Shown here piece by piece: positions 15,130-24,779 of a DNA stretch of 64,000 nt. Position numbers and translations under genes: made by a program. The notes under the pieces were generated by a model. That model worked only from the letters and a program-made list of their open reading frames with translations. It was not told where the DNA came from and did not search any database. Source of the stretch: Ruminococcus sp. (lineage in GTDB: Bacteria > Bacillota > Clostridia > Oscillospirales > Ruminococcaceae); contig NZ_JAFUAG010000044.1 in assembly GCF_017464355.1 (NCBI RefSeq), positions 1-64,000 on the forward strand. The letters are read 5' to 3'. Position 1 is the stretch's first letter; the number at the start of each line of letters is the position of its first letter.

Positions 15130-16215
15130 ATGGAAAAGAAGTTCAAGGTTGGTATCATCGGTGCGACCGGTATGGTTGGTCAGAGATTTTCTCTGATACT
15201 CGACAAGCACCCATGGTTCGATGTAGTTTGTCTGGCAGCTTCCCCCAGGAGCGCAGGCAAGACTTATAAGGAAGCAGCAGGCAGCAAGTGGAAGCTGGCT
15301 GACCCCATGCCCAAGTCCATGGAAGACATGGTCATAATGAACGCAGAGGAAGACGTTGAGAAGATAGCTTCTATGGTCGACTTCGTTTTCTGCGCAGTTG
15401 ATATGAAGAAGGACGAGATCAGAGCTCTGGAAGAAAAGTACGCTAAGGCTGAGTGCCCTGTAGTTTCCAACAACTCTGCTCACAGACATACCGATGATGT
15501 TCCTATGGTCATCCCCGAGATCAACCCCGACCACATAGAGATCATCGCTTCCCAGAGAAAGAGACTGGGCACCAAGAGAGGCTTCATCGCAGTTAAGTCC
15601 AACTGCTCACTGCAGAGCTATGTTCCCGCACTGGCACCTCTGCACACCAAGTACAAGGTAACTAAGGCGCTGGCCTGCACATATCAGGCTATCAGCGGCG
15701 CAGGCAGAACTTTCGAGACATGGCCTGAGATACTCGACAACGTTATCCCTTATATCGGCGGCGAGGAAGAGAAGAGCGAGCAGGAGCCCATGAAGATCTG
15801 GGGCCACATCGAGGGCGACAAGATCGTTGACGCTACCGAGCCCGCTATCACAGCACAGTGCCTGAGAGTTCCCGTTTCCGACGGCCACACTGCTGCTGTA
15901 TTCGTAAGCTTCGAGAAGAAGCCTACCAAGGAAGAGATCCTCCAGGCATGGAAGGAATTTGCAGGCGTTCCTCAGGAGATGCAGCTGCCTTCTGCTCCCA
16001 AGCAGTTCCTCAACTACTTCGAGGAGAACGACAGACCCCAGGCTAAGCTGGACAGAAACCTTGAGGGCGGCATGGCTGTTTCCATAGGCAGACTGAGAGA
16101 AGATACTCAGTATGACTACAAGTTCGTTTGCCTGTCCCACAACACCCTGAGAGGTGCAGCAGGCGGCGCTGTTCTGCTGGCTGAACTGCTGGCTGCAAAA
16201 GGCTATTTTGACTGA
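15130..16215 (+). CDS. asd: Aspartate-semialdehyde dehydrogenase
   Basis: 361 aa, AAAAGGAG upstream. Reduces aspartyl phosphate to aspartate semialdehyde with NADPH. GIIGATGMVGQRF is the Rossmann loop; the catalytic Cys is C159 in KSNCSLQ; VPVSDGHTAAVFV carries the conserved His region. Length and motifs fit the archaeal/fungal-like branch that also occurs in Firmicutes. First gene behind the lysine riboswitch. Confidence 0.95.
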   Translation: MEKKFKVGIIGATGMVGQRFSLILDKHPWFDVVCLAASPRSAGKTYKEAAGSKWKLADPMPKSMEDMVIMNAEEDVEKIASMVDFVFCAVDMKKDEIRALEEKYAKAECPVVSNNSAHRHTDDVPMVIPEINPDHIEIIASQRKRLGTKRGFIAVKSNCSLQSYVPALAPLHTKYKVTKALACTYQAISGAGRTFETWPEILDNVIPYIGGEEEKSEQEPMKIWGHIEGDKIVDATEPAITAQCLRVPVSDGHTAAVFVSFEKKPTKEEILQAWKEFAGVPQEMQLPSAPKQFLNYFEENDRPQAKLDRNLEGGMAVSIGRLREDTQYDYKFVCLSHNTLRGAAGGAVLLAELLAAKGYFD

Positions 16216-16237
16216 TCTGTTAACTAGATAAAGCAGC

Positions 16238-16810
16238 ATGGACTACTTTATTTCAGATATGCACTTTGGTCATGAGGACAGAGTGAAGTGGGACGCCAGA
16301 CCTTTTAAAGACGCAGCCGAGATGTTCTCGGTCATGCGTGAAAGGTGGAACGCAAGGGTCAGGGAAGATGACGATGTGTGGATAGTCGGTGACTTTACTT
16401 ATTACGGTGAGACCGATGATGAGAACATACGTCATTATGCGCTGAGCCTTAACGGCAGGAAGCACCTTATATACGGCAATCATGATGACCGTATAAAAAA
16501 TTCTCCCGCACTTCAGCATCTGTTCTGTGAATGTGTATACGAGAAATACATCGAGCGTGACGGCAGGAAGATATTCCTTGCACACTACCCGATGGTAGAA
16601 TGGTATCGCAGACCTCAGGGCTGTGTGCTTATCTACGGTCATATCCATGGCAGCTGTGATGACGGCTATGATTTCATGGCAACACACCGTAAAGATGAGG
16701 CATTCAATGCGGGCTGCATGATAAACGGCTATGTTCCCGTAACTTTTGAAGAACTTGCCCTGAACAACGAGTCATTCCGTCAACAATATATATCCGATAA
16801 GGAGAAATGA
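16238..16810 (+). CDS. Calcineurin-like metallophosphoesterase
   Basis: 190 aa. Metal-binding motifs appear in order: SDMHFGHED (D-x-H), VGDF, YGNHDD, LAHYP and YGHIHG. Short single-domain member, cytosolic. The ribosome site is weak. It lies between asd and dapA in the lysine operon, its stop overlapping the dapA start region, so it is co-expressed; substrate unknown and a lysine-pathway role is not implied by the family. Confidence 0.85.
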   Translation: MDYFISDMHFGHEDRVKWDARPFKDAAEMFSVMRERWNARVREDDDVWIVGDFTYYGETDDENIRHYALSLNGRKHLIYGNHDDRIKNSPALQHLFCECVYEKYIERDGRKIFLAHYPMVEWYRRPQGCVLIYGHIHGSCDDGYDFMATHRKDEAFNAGCMINGYVPVTFEELALNNESFRQQYISDKEK

Positions 16811-16812
16811 TC

Positions 16813-17709
16813 ATGAAGAAGACTATTTTTACAGGCGCAGGTGTGGCTATCGTCACACCTATGAACGCCGACGGTTCTATCAATTTTGATAAGCTGGGTG
16901 AGCTTATCGAATGGCAGATAGCCGAGGGTACCGATGCTATAATCATCTGCGGTACCACAGGCGAAAGCTCTACCATGACCGATGAGGAGCATATCGAAAC
17001 TATCAGATATGCCGTTGAAAAGGTCAACCACAGGATACCTGTTATAGCAGGCACAGGCTCCAACCACACCGATTATGCTGTAGGCCTCTCAAAGAAGGCT
17101 GAGGAGATCGGCGCTGACGCTATACTGCTGGTAACACCTTATTACAATAAGACCTCCCAGCGCGGTCTTATCACCCATTACACCACTATTGCAAATGCAG
17201 TTGATATCCCCATAATACTCTACAATGTTCCCTCCAGAACAGGTGTTAACATCACCCCCGAGACTCTGAAGGAGCTGTCTAAGGTAGAGAACATCGTGGC
17301 TGTTAAGGAAGCCAGCGGCAATATCTCCCAGATAGCAAGAGTTGCTGCCCTCTGCGGCGATGACCTGGATATCTATTCGGGCAACGATGATCAGATCGTG
17401 CCTATCATGGCTATCGGCGGCAAGGGTGTCATCTCGGTGCTCTCAAACGTTATGCCTAAGGAAACTCACGAGATAGCACAGCTGTGTCTTGAAAACAAGT
17501 ATCCCGAAGCTCAGGCTAAGATGAACAAGCTGGTGGACTTCGCAAACAACAATGGTCTGTTCTGCGATGTTAACCCCATTCCCGTAAAGGAAGCCCTGAA
17601 CATCATGGGCAGGGAGGTCGGCGAGTGCAGACTGCCCCTGGTAAGAATGGAAGAGGCTAAGATCGAAAAGCTCAGAGCTAAGATGGCTGAGCTGGGTCTG
17701 GCAAAGTAA
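16813..17709 (+). CDS. dapA: 4-Hydroxy-tetrahydrodipicolinate synthase
   Basis: 298 aa. The ATG at 16813 is 8 nt from AAGGAG; an in-frame ATG at 16807 is too close. Condenses pyruvate with aspartate semialdehyde. CGTTGESSTM, VTPYYNK, YNVPSRTG and the Schiff-base lysine K165 in AVKEASGN are all present. Full length. Confidence 0.96.
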   Translation: MKKTIFTGAGVAIVTPMNADGSINFDKLGELIEWQIAEGTDAIIICGTTGESSTMTDEEHIETIRYAVEKVNHRIPVIAGTGSNHTDYAVGLSKKAEEIGADAILLVTPYYNKTSQRGLITHYTTIANAVDIPIILYNVPSRTGVNITPETLKELSKVENIVAVKEASGNISQIARVAALCGDDLDIYSGNDDQIVPIMAIGGKGVISVLSNVMPKETHEIAQLCLENKYPEAQAKMNKLVDFANNNGLFCDVNPIPVKEALNIMGREVGECRLPLVRMEEAKIEKLRAKMAELGLAK

Positions 17710-17724
17710 AGGAACATTTATGAT

Positions 17725-17750
17725 GAGGGCGGATAGTTCTGCCCTCTTTT
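17725..17750 (+). terminator. Weak hairpin between dapA and dapB
   Basis: GAGGGC/GCCCTC around a 10-nt loop and four T. dapB follows without a clear promoter, so it probably only lowers read-through. Confidence 0.5.
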
Positions 17751-17794
17751 CATAAGGATATGTATTATCTGTACAACAGAAAGGACTGATAAAA

Positions 17795-18553
17795 ATGACA
17801 GACATAGTTATCTGCGGCGCCAGCGGACATATGGGCAGAGTAATTGCCGAGGTCATAAATAACCGTGAGGATTGCAGGGTAGCTGCGGGTATCGACAAGG
17901 TAACAGCGCAGTACGGCGATTTTCCCATAGTTTCATCGGTAAGTGAGCTGACCGTGAAGCCCGATGTCATCATCGACTTCTCTCACCCCTCCAGCCTTGA
18001 TGACCTGCTGAACTACTGCCTTACCAACGGCACAGCGCTGGTCATAGGCTCCACAGGCTATAATGATGAGCAGACTGCTAAGATAAAGAAGGCCGCTGAG
18101 CAGATTCCCCTGTTCTTCACCTTCAATATGTCCCTGGGTGTTAACCTGCTGGCTGACCTGGCCAAGCGTGCCACCAAGATACTGGGCGACCAGTTTGACA
18201 TCGAGATAATCGAGAAGCACCATAACCAGAAGCTTGACGCACCCTCGGGCACAGCCATAATGCTGGCAAATGCCATCAACGAGGAGCTGGACAACAGATG
18301 CTCCTACACCTATGACAGACATTCTGTAAGAGCCAAGAGGACAAAGAATGAGATAGGTATGCATTCTGTAAGAGGCGGCACTATCGTGGGCGAGCATGAG
18401 ATAATCTTTGCAGGCCGTGACGAGGTCGTTTCACTCAAGCATGAGGCTCACTCAAAGTCGGTATTTGCAGTTGGCGCTGTAAATGCAGCAGTGTTCCTCT
18501 GCGGCAAGCCTGCTGGGCTCTATGCTATGGGCGACCTGCTGGCTGAGGCTTAA
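17795..18553 (+). CDS. dapB: 4-Hydroxy-tetrahydrodipicolinate reductase
   Basis: 252 aa, AAAGGA before the ATG. GASGHMGRV is the nucleotide-binding loop; IEKHHNQKLDAPSGTA is the family signature with catalytic His and Lys. Third step of the lysine/diaminopimelate branch in the same transcript as asd and dapA. Confidence 0.96.
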   Translation: MTDIVICGASGHMGRVIAEVINNREDCRVAAGIDKVTAQYGDFPIVSSVSELTVKPDVIIDFSHPSSLDDLLNYCLTNGTALVIGSTGYNDEQTAKIKKAAEQIPLFFTFNMSLGVNLLADLAKRATKILGDQFDIEIIEKHHNQKLDAPSGTAIMLANAINEELDNRCSYTYDRHSVRAKRTKNEIGMHSVRGGTIVGEHEIIFAGRDEVVSLKHEAHSKSVFAVGAVNAAVFLCGKPAGLYAMGDLLAEA

Positions 18554-18575
18554 GCTTTTATATAGTTTATAAGAC

Positions 18576-18611
18576 AGTTCGGGCGGCTATTTTGCCGTCC
18601 GAACTTTTTTT
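18576..18611 (+). terminator. Terminator of the asd-dapA-dapB operon
   Basis: A 12-bp stem AGTTCGGGCGGC/GCCGTCCGAACT with one mismatch, then seven T. Confidence 0.9.
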
Positions 18612-18612
18612 G

Positions 18613-18641
18613 TTGACTTTGAAACTGCCCTGTGCTATAAT
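18613..18641 (+). promoter_or_regulatory. Promoter of the 119-aa and dockerin genes
   Basis: TTGACT (18613-18618), 17 bp, TATAAT (18636-18641). Confidence 0.88.
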
Positions 18642-18662
18642 TATCGCAAAGAGGTGAGATAA

Positions 18663-19022
18663 GTGGATAATGCCCTTGAAAGATATATACATGAAAATGC
18701 CCTGCGGCCTGATGTGCTGATCTTCCGTGAACCCGAGGAGTTTGTAAAATTGCTGTACGCTTCGGGGGAAAGGGCTGATATGCTGGTGTGGTATGAGTAT
18801 ACTTCTATAGCCGAACAGGGAAGTTCTCTCGGTGGAGGAGGCTATGCCGACCCGAAAAATGAGGGCTTCATGTGGGCGGAAACACCTTTCTTCCATATGC
18901 TGACAAAGGGGCAGAGGCGGGAAGAACTGCTTTCTCTGATAAGAACTTTCACGCAGAGATACCGGGGGCATGAACTCGCCCCCGAATTTTATCTCTCAAA
19001 ACATGAGGAGGAACAAAAGTGA
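18663..19022 (+). CDS. Hypothetical cytosolic protein
   Basis: 119 aa, GTG start with GAGGTGAG upstream. No signal, membrane helix or known motif. It opens MDNALERYIHENALRPDVLI and has a Gly-rich SSLGGGGYADP stretch. Its stop overlaps the GTG of the secreted dockerin gene, so the two are translationally coupled. Unrecognised. Confidence 0.7.
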   Translation: MDNALERYIHENALRPDVLIFREPEEFVKLLYASGERADMLVWYEYTSIAEQGSSLGGGGYADPKNEGFMWAETPFFHMLTKGQRREELLSLIRTFTQRYRGHELAPEFYLSKHEEEQK

Positions 19023-20296
19023 AAAAACTATCAGCCATACTTGCCGCCACAGGGGCAGGCCTTACCATGACCTGTATCACGGCGGCCGCGGGAAATTTTG
19101 ATTATTATGTGGACGACAGCGGCAATGCCATAGTCACAAAAGTTGATAATGTACGTACTGTCAGGATAGAGAGTGTACGCAGCGGCCATGCTGTCACAGA
19201 ACTGCGTTCCTCTGCCTTTATGGGCTGTTCAAAAACGGTGCTGTTCTTTATACCCGATTCTGTCACCAAAATAGATGAGCGCTCGGTGGGCTACTATATC
19301 GACGAGGATATGAAGATAGTCAAAAATGAGGGCATCACCATCTTTACCGAGAGCGAAGATTCCGCTGCGGCTAAGTATGCCAGGGCCAACGGCTTCCAGG
19401 TCAAGCACTATATCGAAGCCCCGAGTGATGTATTCACCTATGCGGGCAGCCGTGAAAATATGGAAGCCTATGCCAAAAGCAAGGGCCTCTGGCTGGGTGA
19501 GAGGACAGTGACCGATGAAAACGGAACCCCCGAAACGCTCTTAGAATACTGCCTTGCTGACATGAGACAGGATAATGCCTGGGACGGCGCTAACCTGACT
19601 TATTATTTTACCGATCTCAAATATGCCAGGGAGGATAACGGCATACTCTACATGGTAGATGATGACAAGGCCTGGGTGGTAGCTTTTTCTGAACCGAAGA
19701 CCGCCTATGTCATACCCGATATTGTATTCGGGAAAAAGGTCGAAGGCATCAGGCCTACCTGCGGAGATCACATCGTACTGCTGGACAGCAGCGGCAACTG
19801 GTCTTCAAGCGGATATTTTGTGAATAATCATCTTCACGCATATTTCTCGGATCTCAAAGATACTGTCAGGATCATTCTTCCCAGGGAATGCACCGTTCCT
19901 TTCCTGGACATAGAGTATGTTTCCGATGAAGAGACAGGTTCGCTGGGACCTGTGAAGAAAGAGCCTTACATCTTAGTTCAGGACGAAAAATTTGAAAGGC
20001 TGGACGCTCACTTCTATTACTATCAGGGCAGCAAAGCCGAGGAAGCTGTGCTTGCCACCAGAGAAGAAAGCGCCCTTCGCCGTGAGTACCATGAGCTTGT
20101 CTACGGGGACGTTAATTTTGACGGTGAGATAAATGTCACCGACCTGGTGCTGACCGCCGCCCATGTACGTTCCATAAAAGCCCTCAACGAAGCTGCACAT
20201 CTGGTCGCCGACATTGATGTCAACGAATATGTGAACGTCACCGACCTCAGCGCCATTGCAGCCCATGTCAAGGGTATAAGAGATCTGCCCTCATAA
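19019..20296 (+). CDS. Secreted dockerin protein with a partial BspA-like LRR segment
   Basis: 425 aa, GTG start overlapping the previous stop. Signal peptide MKKLSAILAATGAGLTMTCI, cleavage near residue 24. Residues 50-130 resemble a worn leucine-rich repeat (ELRSSAFMGCSKTVLFFIPD). Residues 130-355 are unfamiliar. The C-terminal 65 residues (361-425) are a type I dockerin: YGDVNFDGEINVTDLVL and a second half with INVTDL-like NVTDLSAIAAHV, each a Ca-binding loop and helix. The second loop (DIDVNEYVNV) is less typical. Likely attached to a cellulosome-type scaffold outside the cell. Confidence 0.85.
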   Translation: MKKLSAILAATGAGLTMTCITAAAGNFDYYVDDSGNAIVTKVDNVRTVRIESVRSGHAVTELRSSAFMGCSKTVLFFIPDSVTKIDERSVGYYIDEDMKIVKNEGITIFTESEDSAAAKYARANGFQVKHYIEAPSDVFTYAGSRENMEAYAKSKGLWLGERTVTDENGTPETLLEYCLADMRQDNAWDGANLTYYFTDLKYAREDNGILYMVDDDKAWVVAFSEPKTAYVIPDIVFGKKVEGIRPTCGDHIVLLDSSGNWSSSGYFVNNHLHAYFSDLKDTVRIILPRECTVPFLDIEYVSDEETGSLGPVKKEPYILVQDEKFERLDAHFYYYQGSKAEEAVLATREESALRREYHELVYGDVNFDGEINVTDLVLTAAHVRSIKALNEAAHLVADIDVNEYVNVTDLSAIAAHVKGIRDLPS

Positions 20297-20298
20297 GA

Positions 20299-20336
20299 AA
20301 AGCCCCGAAGCGTAATTATGCTTCGGGGCTTTATTG
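20299..20336. terminator. Bidirectional terminator
   Basis: AAAGCCCCGAAGC/GCTTCGGGGCTTT, a perfect 13-bp stem, serves the dockerin gene and the convergent small gene. Confidence 0.9.
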
Positions 20337-20337
20337 T

Positions 20338-20526
20338 TCAGTTATCCGGCTGCTGACGTTCCTTTATCCATTCCGGTAATTCTTCACTGTCCGCGTCAGG
20401 GAATATCTTTCGCCTGTAAAGACCGTCCCGATAAAAGCTGCCTATGGTAAATTTATCATAGCCTTCAAGCATGGGTATCCTGCCTGTTTCGATATGTATT
20501 TTAAGGTCATCAAGTGTCAATGTCAT
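20338..20526 (-). CDS. Small hypothetical protein
   Basis: About 62 aa, beginning MTLTLDDLKIHIETGRIP. AGGAG lies at 20530-20534, too near the ATG at 20529, 3 nt from the ATG at 20526 and 9 nt from an in-frame TTG at 20520, so the start is uncertain by a few codons. A promoter sits upstream at 20546-20574. No known domain. Confidence 0.6.
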   Translation of the reverse strand: MTLTLDDLKIHIETGRIPMLEGYDKFTIGSFYRDGLYRRKIFPDADSEELPEWIKERQQPDN

Positions 20527-20545
20527 CATCTCCTCACTGACACAT

Positions 20546-20574
20546 ATGATAGCATACCTGTGAACTCTAGTCAA
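20546..20574 (-). promoter_or_regulatory. Promoter of the small hypothetical gene
   Basis: On the minus strand TTGACT (20569-20574), 17 bp, TATCAT (20546-20551). Confidence 0.75.
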
Positions 20575-20644
20575 GAGGGATTCACGGCCTTTCAGCAAAA
20601 AGTCACGGCTCATCTGCGGGAAGTATCCCGCGGCAAAAAAGGGG

Positions 20645-20673
20645 TTGCAATTTATAGACCATTGTGATATAAT
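20645..20673 (+). promoter_or_regulatory. fhs promoter
   Basis: TTGCAA (20645-20650), 17 bp, TATAAT (20668-20673). Confidence 0.85.
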
Positions 20674-20711
20674 TTAAGTGTATTATTTTGTTTAGAAAGG
20701 AACTGATCGCA

Positions 20712-22382
20712 ATGCTGTCAGATATCGAAATAGCCAAGCAGGCTAAAATGCTGAAGATCTCCGAGATCGCAGGTAAACTGGGTATCACTGAGGAGGAATA
20801 TGAGCCTTACGGACATTACAAGGCTAAGCTCTCCGAGGAACTTTATGAGAAGACCAAGGACAAGCCCGACGGTAAGCTGATACTTGTAACAGCCATAAAC
20901 CCCACCCCCGCAGGTGAGGGCAAGACCACTATCTCTGTGGGCCTGCATGAGGCTATGCACGTTATCGGCAAGAACTCTATCCTCGCTTTGCGTGAGCCTT
21001 CCCTGGGACCTGTCTTCGGCATAAAGGGCGGTGCTGCAGGCGGCGGCTACGCGCAGGTAGTGCCTATGGAGGATATCAACCTGCACTTCACAGGTGATAT
21101 GCACGCCATAACTGCGGCCAACAACCTGCTCTGCGCACTTATAGATAACAGTATGCAGCAGGGCAATCCTCTGCATATCGACCAGAGGCGCATCATGTTC
21201 AAGAGATGTCTTGATATGAACGACCGTGCCCTGAGAGATATCGTCATCGGTCTGGGTTCAAAGGTCAACGGTATACCCCGTGAGGATTCTTTCCAGATCA
21301 CTGTGGCTTCCGAGATAATGGCTATACTTTGTCTGGCGGCAGACCTTGATGACCTCAAAAAGCGTATCGAGAGGATACTTGTAGCCTACAATACCGAGGG
21401 CAAGCCTGTTTTTGCCAAGGATATAGGCGGCTGCGGTGCTATGGTGGCTCTGCTCAAGGACGCCCTCAAGCCCAACCTCGTGCAGACCCTCGAGAACAAT
21501 CCCGCACTGATACACGGCGGCCCTTTTGCGAATATCGCCCACGGCTGCAACTCTGTCCGTGCCACCAAGCTGGCGCTTAAGCTGGCTGACTATACTATTA
21601 CAGAAGCAGGCTTCGGCTCTGATCTGGGCGCTGAGAAGTTCTTTGATATCAAGTGCCGTTTTGCAGGCCTGAAGCCCAGCTGTGTAGTGCTGGTAGCCAC
21701 TATCCGTGCGCTGAAATACAACGGTGGTGTGCCCCGTGCCGAACTGACCGAGGAAAATGTTCCCGCACTGGAAAAGGGTATCGTAAATCTTAAGACCCAT
21801 ATCGAGAATATGCGCAAGTTCGGTGTGCCTGTGGTGGTTGCTATCAACCGTTTCGGCACCGATACCGAGGCCGAGATAGAGGTCATCAAGTCCACCTGCG
21901 CTGAAATGGGCGTTGAAGTTTCCCTGGCCGAGATATTTGCCAAGGGCGGCGTCGGCGGAACGGACCTGGCACAGAAGGTAGTTGATACTATCGAGAACAA
22001 CGAGAGCAACTTCAAGCCTATCTATGATGAAAAGCTGCCTATCAAGGAAAAGCTGGATATCATAGCAAAGGAGATATACCGTGCTGACGGTGTCATCTAC
22101 ACCGCCCAGGCCGAGAAGGCACTCAAGGAGATAAATGAGCTGGGCTACGGCGACATTCCCGTATGTGTGGCAAAGACCCAGTATTCGCTTTCCGATGACC
22201 CCGCAAAGCTGGGCAAGCCCGAGAACTTCGAGATAACTGTCCGTGACCTGAGGGTGTCCGCAGGCGCAGGCTTCGTGGTGGCGTACACAGGCGATATCAT
22301 GACCATGCCCGGTCTGCCCAAGGTGCCCGCCGCAAACAATATCGACTGTGATAACAAGGGCAACATCTACGGTCTGTTCTGA
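20712..22382 (+). CDS. fhs: Formate-tetrahydrofolate ligase
   Basis: 556 aa from the ATG at 20712 (AAAGGA upstream). Makes 10-formyl-THF from formate, THF and ATP in one-carbon metabolism. Marks: [16 protein letters not shown] (P-loop), [35 protein letters not shown] and the ending [12 protein letters not shown]. Normal family length, intact. Confidence 0.97.
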   Translation: MLSDIEIAKQAKMLKISEIAGKLGITEEEYEPYGHYKAKLSEELYEKTKDKPDGKLILVTAINPTPAGEGKTTISVGLHEAMHVIGKNSILALREPSLGPVFGIKGGAAGGGYAQVVPMEDINLHFTGDMHAITAANNLLCALIDNSMQQGNPLHIDQRRIMFKRCLDMNDRALRDIVIGLGSKVNGIPREDSFQITVASEIMAILCLAADLDDLKKRIERILVAYNTEGKPVFAKDIGGCGAMVALLKDALKPNLVQTLENNPALIHGGPFANIAHGCNSVRATKLALKLADYTITEAGFGSDLGAEKFFDIKCRFAGLKPSCVVLVATIRALKYNGGVPRAELTEENVPALEKGIVNLKTHIENMRKFGVPVVVAINRFGTDTEAEIEVIKSTCAEMGVEVSLAEIFAKGGVGGTDLAQKVVDTIENNESNFKPIYDEKLPIKEKLDIIAKEIYRADGVIYTAQAEKALKEINELGYGDIPVCVAKTQYSLSDDPAKLGKPENFEITVRDLRVSAGAGFVVAYTGDIMTMPGLPKVPAANNIDCDNKGNIYGLF

Positions 22383-22402
22383 TAGATAGAACGAGGTGTG
22401 TG

Positions 22403-23599
22403 ATGAAGAAGAAGGTCAACCCGAACAGTGTGACATCAGGGGAGATCGACATAGATAAGTCCATAAAAATGGATAAAAAGCATAAGCATACCCAACTGAA
22501 ATGGCTGGTGGGCAGCACGGTGTTATTCCTGCTGCTCAACGGCATATCCCAGGTCAGCACGGCTTTCTGCGACTTTTACCAGCGGTGGGTCTATCCTCTC
22601 TGGGGGCAGACCTACGGGCGGCTGACCTCGCTGCTGCCATTTTCATTCGGGGAATTCCTCATAGCGCTGGCAGTTTTCGGCTTACCTGTATCACTGCTTG
22701 CGATGATAGTGCTGCTCATCATAAAAAAGGGCAGGCGGAAAAAGGTGGCAAGGGTCTTCGGCTTTGTTTACGGCTGGATACTTGTGTTTATCCTCGGTAC
22801 AGAAACGCTGAACTGTTTCGTGCTGTACCATACCTCTACCTTTGAGGAACTAAACGGCATACCCACCTCGCAGCACACCGATGAAGAGCTGGAAAAACTG
22901 GCTTTCAGGATAGTTGGTCAGATAAACGAGCTTTCGGTGCAGGTGCAGCGTGATGATGAGGGTAAGTTCATTCTTACGGCGGATAAAGATGATACTGCAA
23001 GAAAGGCTGTGGCAGCCCTTGACAGCGAGTTCAGAAACTTCGGCGGATACTATGTCCACCCGAAAGGCATTTATTGCTCGTTTTTCATGAGCCAGATGGA
23101 TCTTATGGGTATTTATTTTCCCTTTTCCATGGAGGCCAACTATAACACCGAAATGTACAGCGCCAAGCAGCCCTGCACTATCTGCCACGAGATAGCCCAC
23201 ACCAAGGGCTTCATGCGGGAGGAGGAGGCTAACTTCATCGCCTTTGTGGCCTGCGACCGCTGTGACGATTTGGATTACCGCTATTCGGGCTACCTTTCGG
23301 CACTCAGCTATGTGCGCAACAAGCTGTTTGAATATGCGGACGATGAGACCAAGATAAGGCTCGATAACGAGATATCCGACCGGGTCTGGACGGATATCGA
23401 CGCTAACCGCGAATACTGGAAAAGCGTTGAAGAAGCCGAAGATACGGTCTTTGACAGCCAGACGGTCAGCGAGGTGAGCGATAAGGCCATGGAAGCTTCG
23501 CTCCACGCAAACGGTGTTAAGGACGGCAAAAAGTCCTACGGCAGAATGGTAGACCTTATGCTGAACTATTACGGCGAACACAGTTTCGTCGGTGAATAA
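22403..23599 (+). CDS. DUF3810 membrane protein, metalloprotease-like
   Basis: 398 aa; ATG at 22403 with GAGGTG upstream. Three hydrophobic segments lie near residues 33-55, 78-108 and 115-135, then a large outer domain. CHEIAHTKGFMREEEANFIA carries HExxH plus a downstream Glu, as in zinc peptidases, which is the DUF3810 signature. Substrate unknown. It ends 14 nt before tsaE. Confidence 0.85.
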   Translation: MKKKVNPNSVTSGEIDIDKSIKMDKKHKHTQLKWLVGSTVLFLLLNGISQVSTAFCDFYQRWVYPLWGQTYGRLTSLLPFSFGEFLIALAVFGLPVSLLAMIVLLIIKKGRRKKVARVFGFVYGWILVFILGTETLNCFVLYHTSTFEELNGIPTSQHTDEELEKLAFRIVGQINELSVQVQRDDEGKFILTADKDDTARKAVAALDSEFRNFGGYYVHPKGIYCSFFMSQMDLMGIYFPFSMEANYNTEMYSAKQPCTICHEIAHTKGFMREEEANFIAFVACDRCDDLDYRYSGYLSALSYVRNKLFEYADDETKIRLDNEISDRVWTDIDANREYWKSVEEAEDTVFDSQTVSEVSDKAMEASLHANGVKDGKKSYGRMVDLMLNYYGEHSFVGE

Positions 23600-23613
23600 C
23601 AGGTTGTGATAAA

Positions 23614-24075
23614 TTGAACTATACATACAAAACAGCTTCCCCCGAGGAGACCATAAGCCTCGGGCGGGAGATAGGCAGGCGCCTGCGGGGCGGTGATGTG
23701 ATAGCCTACCGCGGCGGTCTGGGTGCAGGCAAGACCACCATAACGAGGGGTATCTCCGAGGGCCTTGGCCTTGGGGACGAAGTCACCTCGCCTACCTTTG
23801 CTCTGGTGAATGAGTACCGAAAAAAGGACTGCAAACTCAGCCTTATACATTTTGATATGTACCGTATAACCTCGGGAGAAGACCTGGAAACTACGGGATT
23901 TTACGATTATATGGACGATGACGCGGTGCTGGCGGTGGAGTGGTCTGAGAATATCGGGGACGAGCTTCCCGAGAACTGCATAATATTAACGATAGACAGG
24001 CTTTCCGAGGAGGAGCGTCAGCTCACCCTTGAGGTCTGTGACGGAGATGACAGATTTGAAGATATTAGCTATTGA
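23614..24075 (+). CDS. tsaE: tRNA threonylcarbamoyladenosine biosynthesis ATPase TsaE
   Basis: 153 aa, TTG start with a poor ribosome site. GLGAGKTTITRGI is the Walker A, TSPTFALVNEY the family box, and HFDMYRI and EWSEN the rest. Works with TsaB and TsaD to make t6A37 in tRNA. tsaB follows with an overlap of about 20 nt. Confidence 0.93.
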   Translation: MNYTYKTASPEETISLGREIGRRLRGGDVIAYRGGLGAGKTTITRGISEGLGLGDEVTSPTFALVNEYRKKDCKLSLIHFDMYRITSGEDLETTGFYDYMDDDAVLAVEWSENIGDELPENCIILTIDRLSEEERQLTLEVCDGDDRFEDISY

Positions 24076-24748
24076 TACCAGCGGAAAGATAGCCTCGGTG
24101 GCTGTCAGCCATGATGGCAGTCTGCTGTGGGAGAAGACGGTGTTCACAAAACTTACCCATTCCCAGGTCATACTTCCCATGGTGACACAGGCGCTGGAAG
24201 AAACAGGGTTTGACTATTCTGAACTTGACGCCATTGCCGTTGCCAACGGCCCCGGGTCCTACACAGGCCTGAGGATAGGCATAGGTGCGGTCAAGGGCAT
24301 ATGCCTGGGGGCGCCCTCTATCAGGGCGGCAGGCATTTCCACTTTGCTGGCGCTGGCCTATAACTGCGCTGCTTTCGAGGGCAGGATAGCCGCCGTTATG
24401 CGGGCAAGACTGGGGATAATCTATGCGGCGGAGTTTGAATGCTCCCACGGGAAGATCACCAGAGTCACCGAGGACAAGGTCTGCACCGAGGACGAATTTT
24501 TCAGCGGTATGGACTTCTGCGGTGAGACAATGCTGGTGGGCGACTGCGCCGAGGAGCTGAAAAACAGCCGTTTTGCGGATAACGAACACGTTGTGACCGC
24601 ACCGAAAAATTCCGTGCTGCAAAGGGCTTCATCGCTGTGCGCCGCCCTTGAAGATGACAGCGGGCTGCTGTGTTCGGCGGACAATCTGAGCGTTTCTTAC
24701 CTGCAGGCTACCAAGGCGGAAAAGGACAAGGCTCACAGGGACAGTTAA
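24056..24748 (+). CDS. tsaB: tRNA threonylcarbamoyladenosine biosynthesis protein TsaB
   Basis: 230 aa. TTG at 24056 gives MKILAIDTSGKIASV, the usual opening, and is 8 nt from GGAG; an ATG at 24047 has no spacing. VANGPGSYTGLRIG is the family signature. Inactive ASKHA-fold partner of TsaD. No rimI-like gene follows. Confidence 0.9.
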   Translation: MKILAIDTSGKIASVAVSHDGSLLWEKTVFTKLTHSQVILPMVTQALEETGFDYSELDAIAVANGPGSYTGLRIGIGAVKGICLGAPSIRAAGISTLLALAYNCAAFEGRIAAVMRARLGIIYAAEFECSHGKITRVTEDKVCTEDEFFSGMDFCGETMLVGDCAEELKNSRFADNEHVVTAPKNSVLQRASSLCAALEDDSGLLCSADNLSVSYLQATKAEKDKAHRDS

Positions 24749-24779
24749 GACAAACTGAATATATATCGGAGGTAACATT

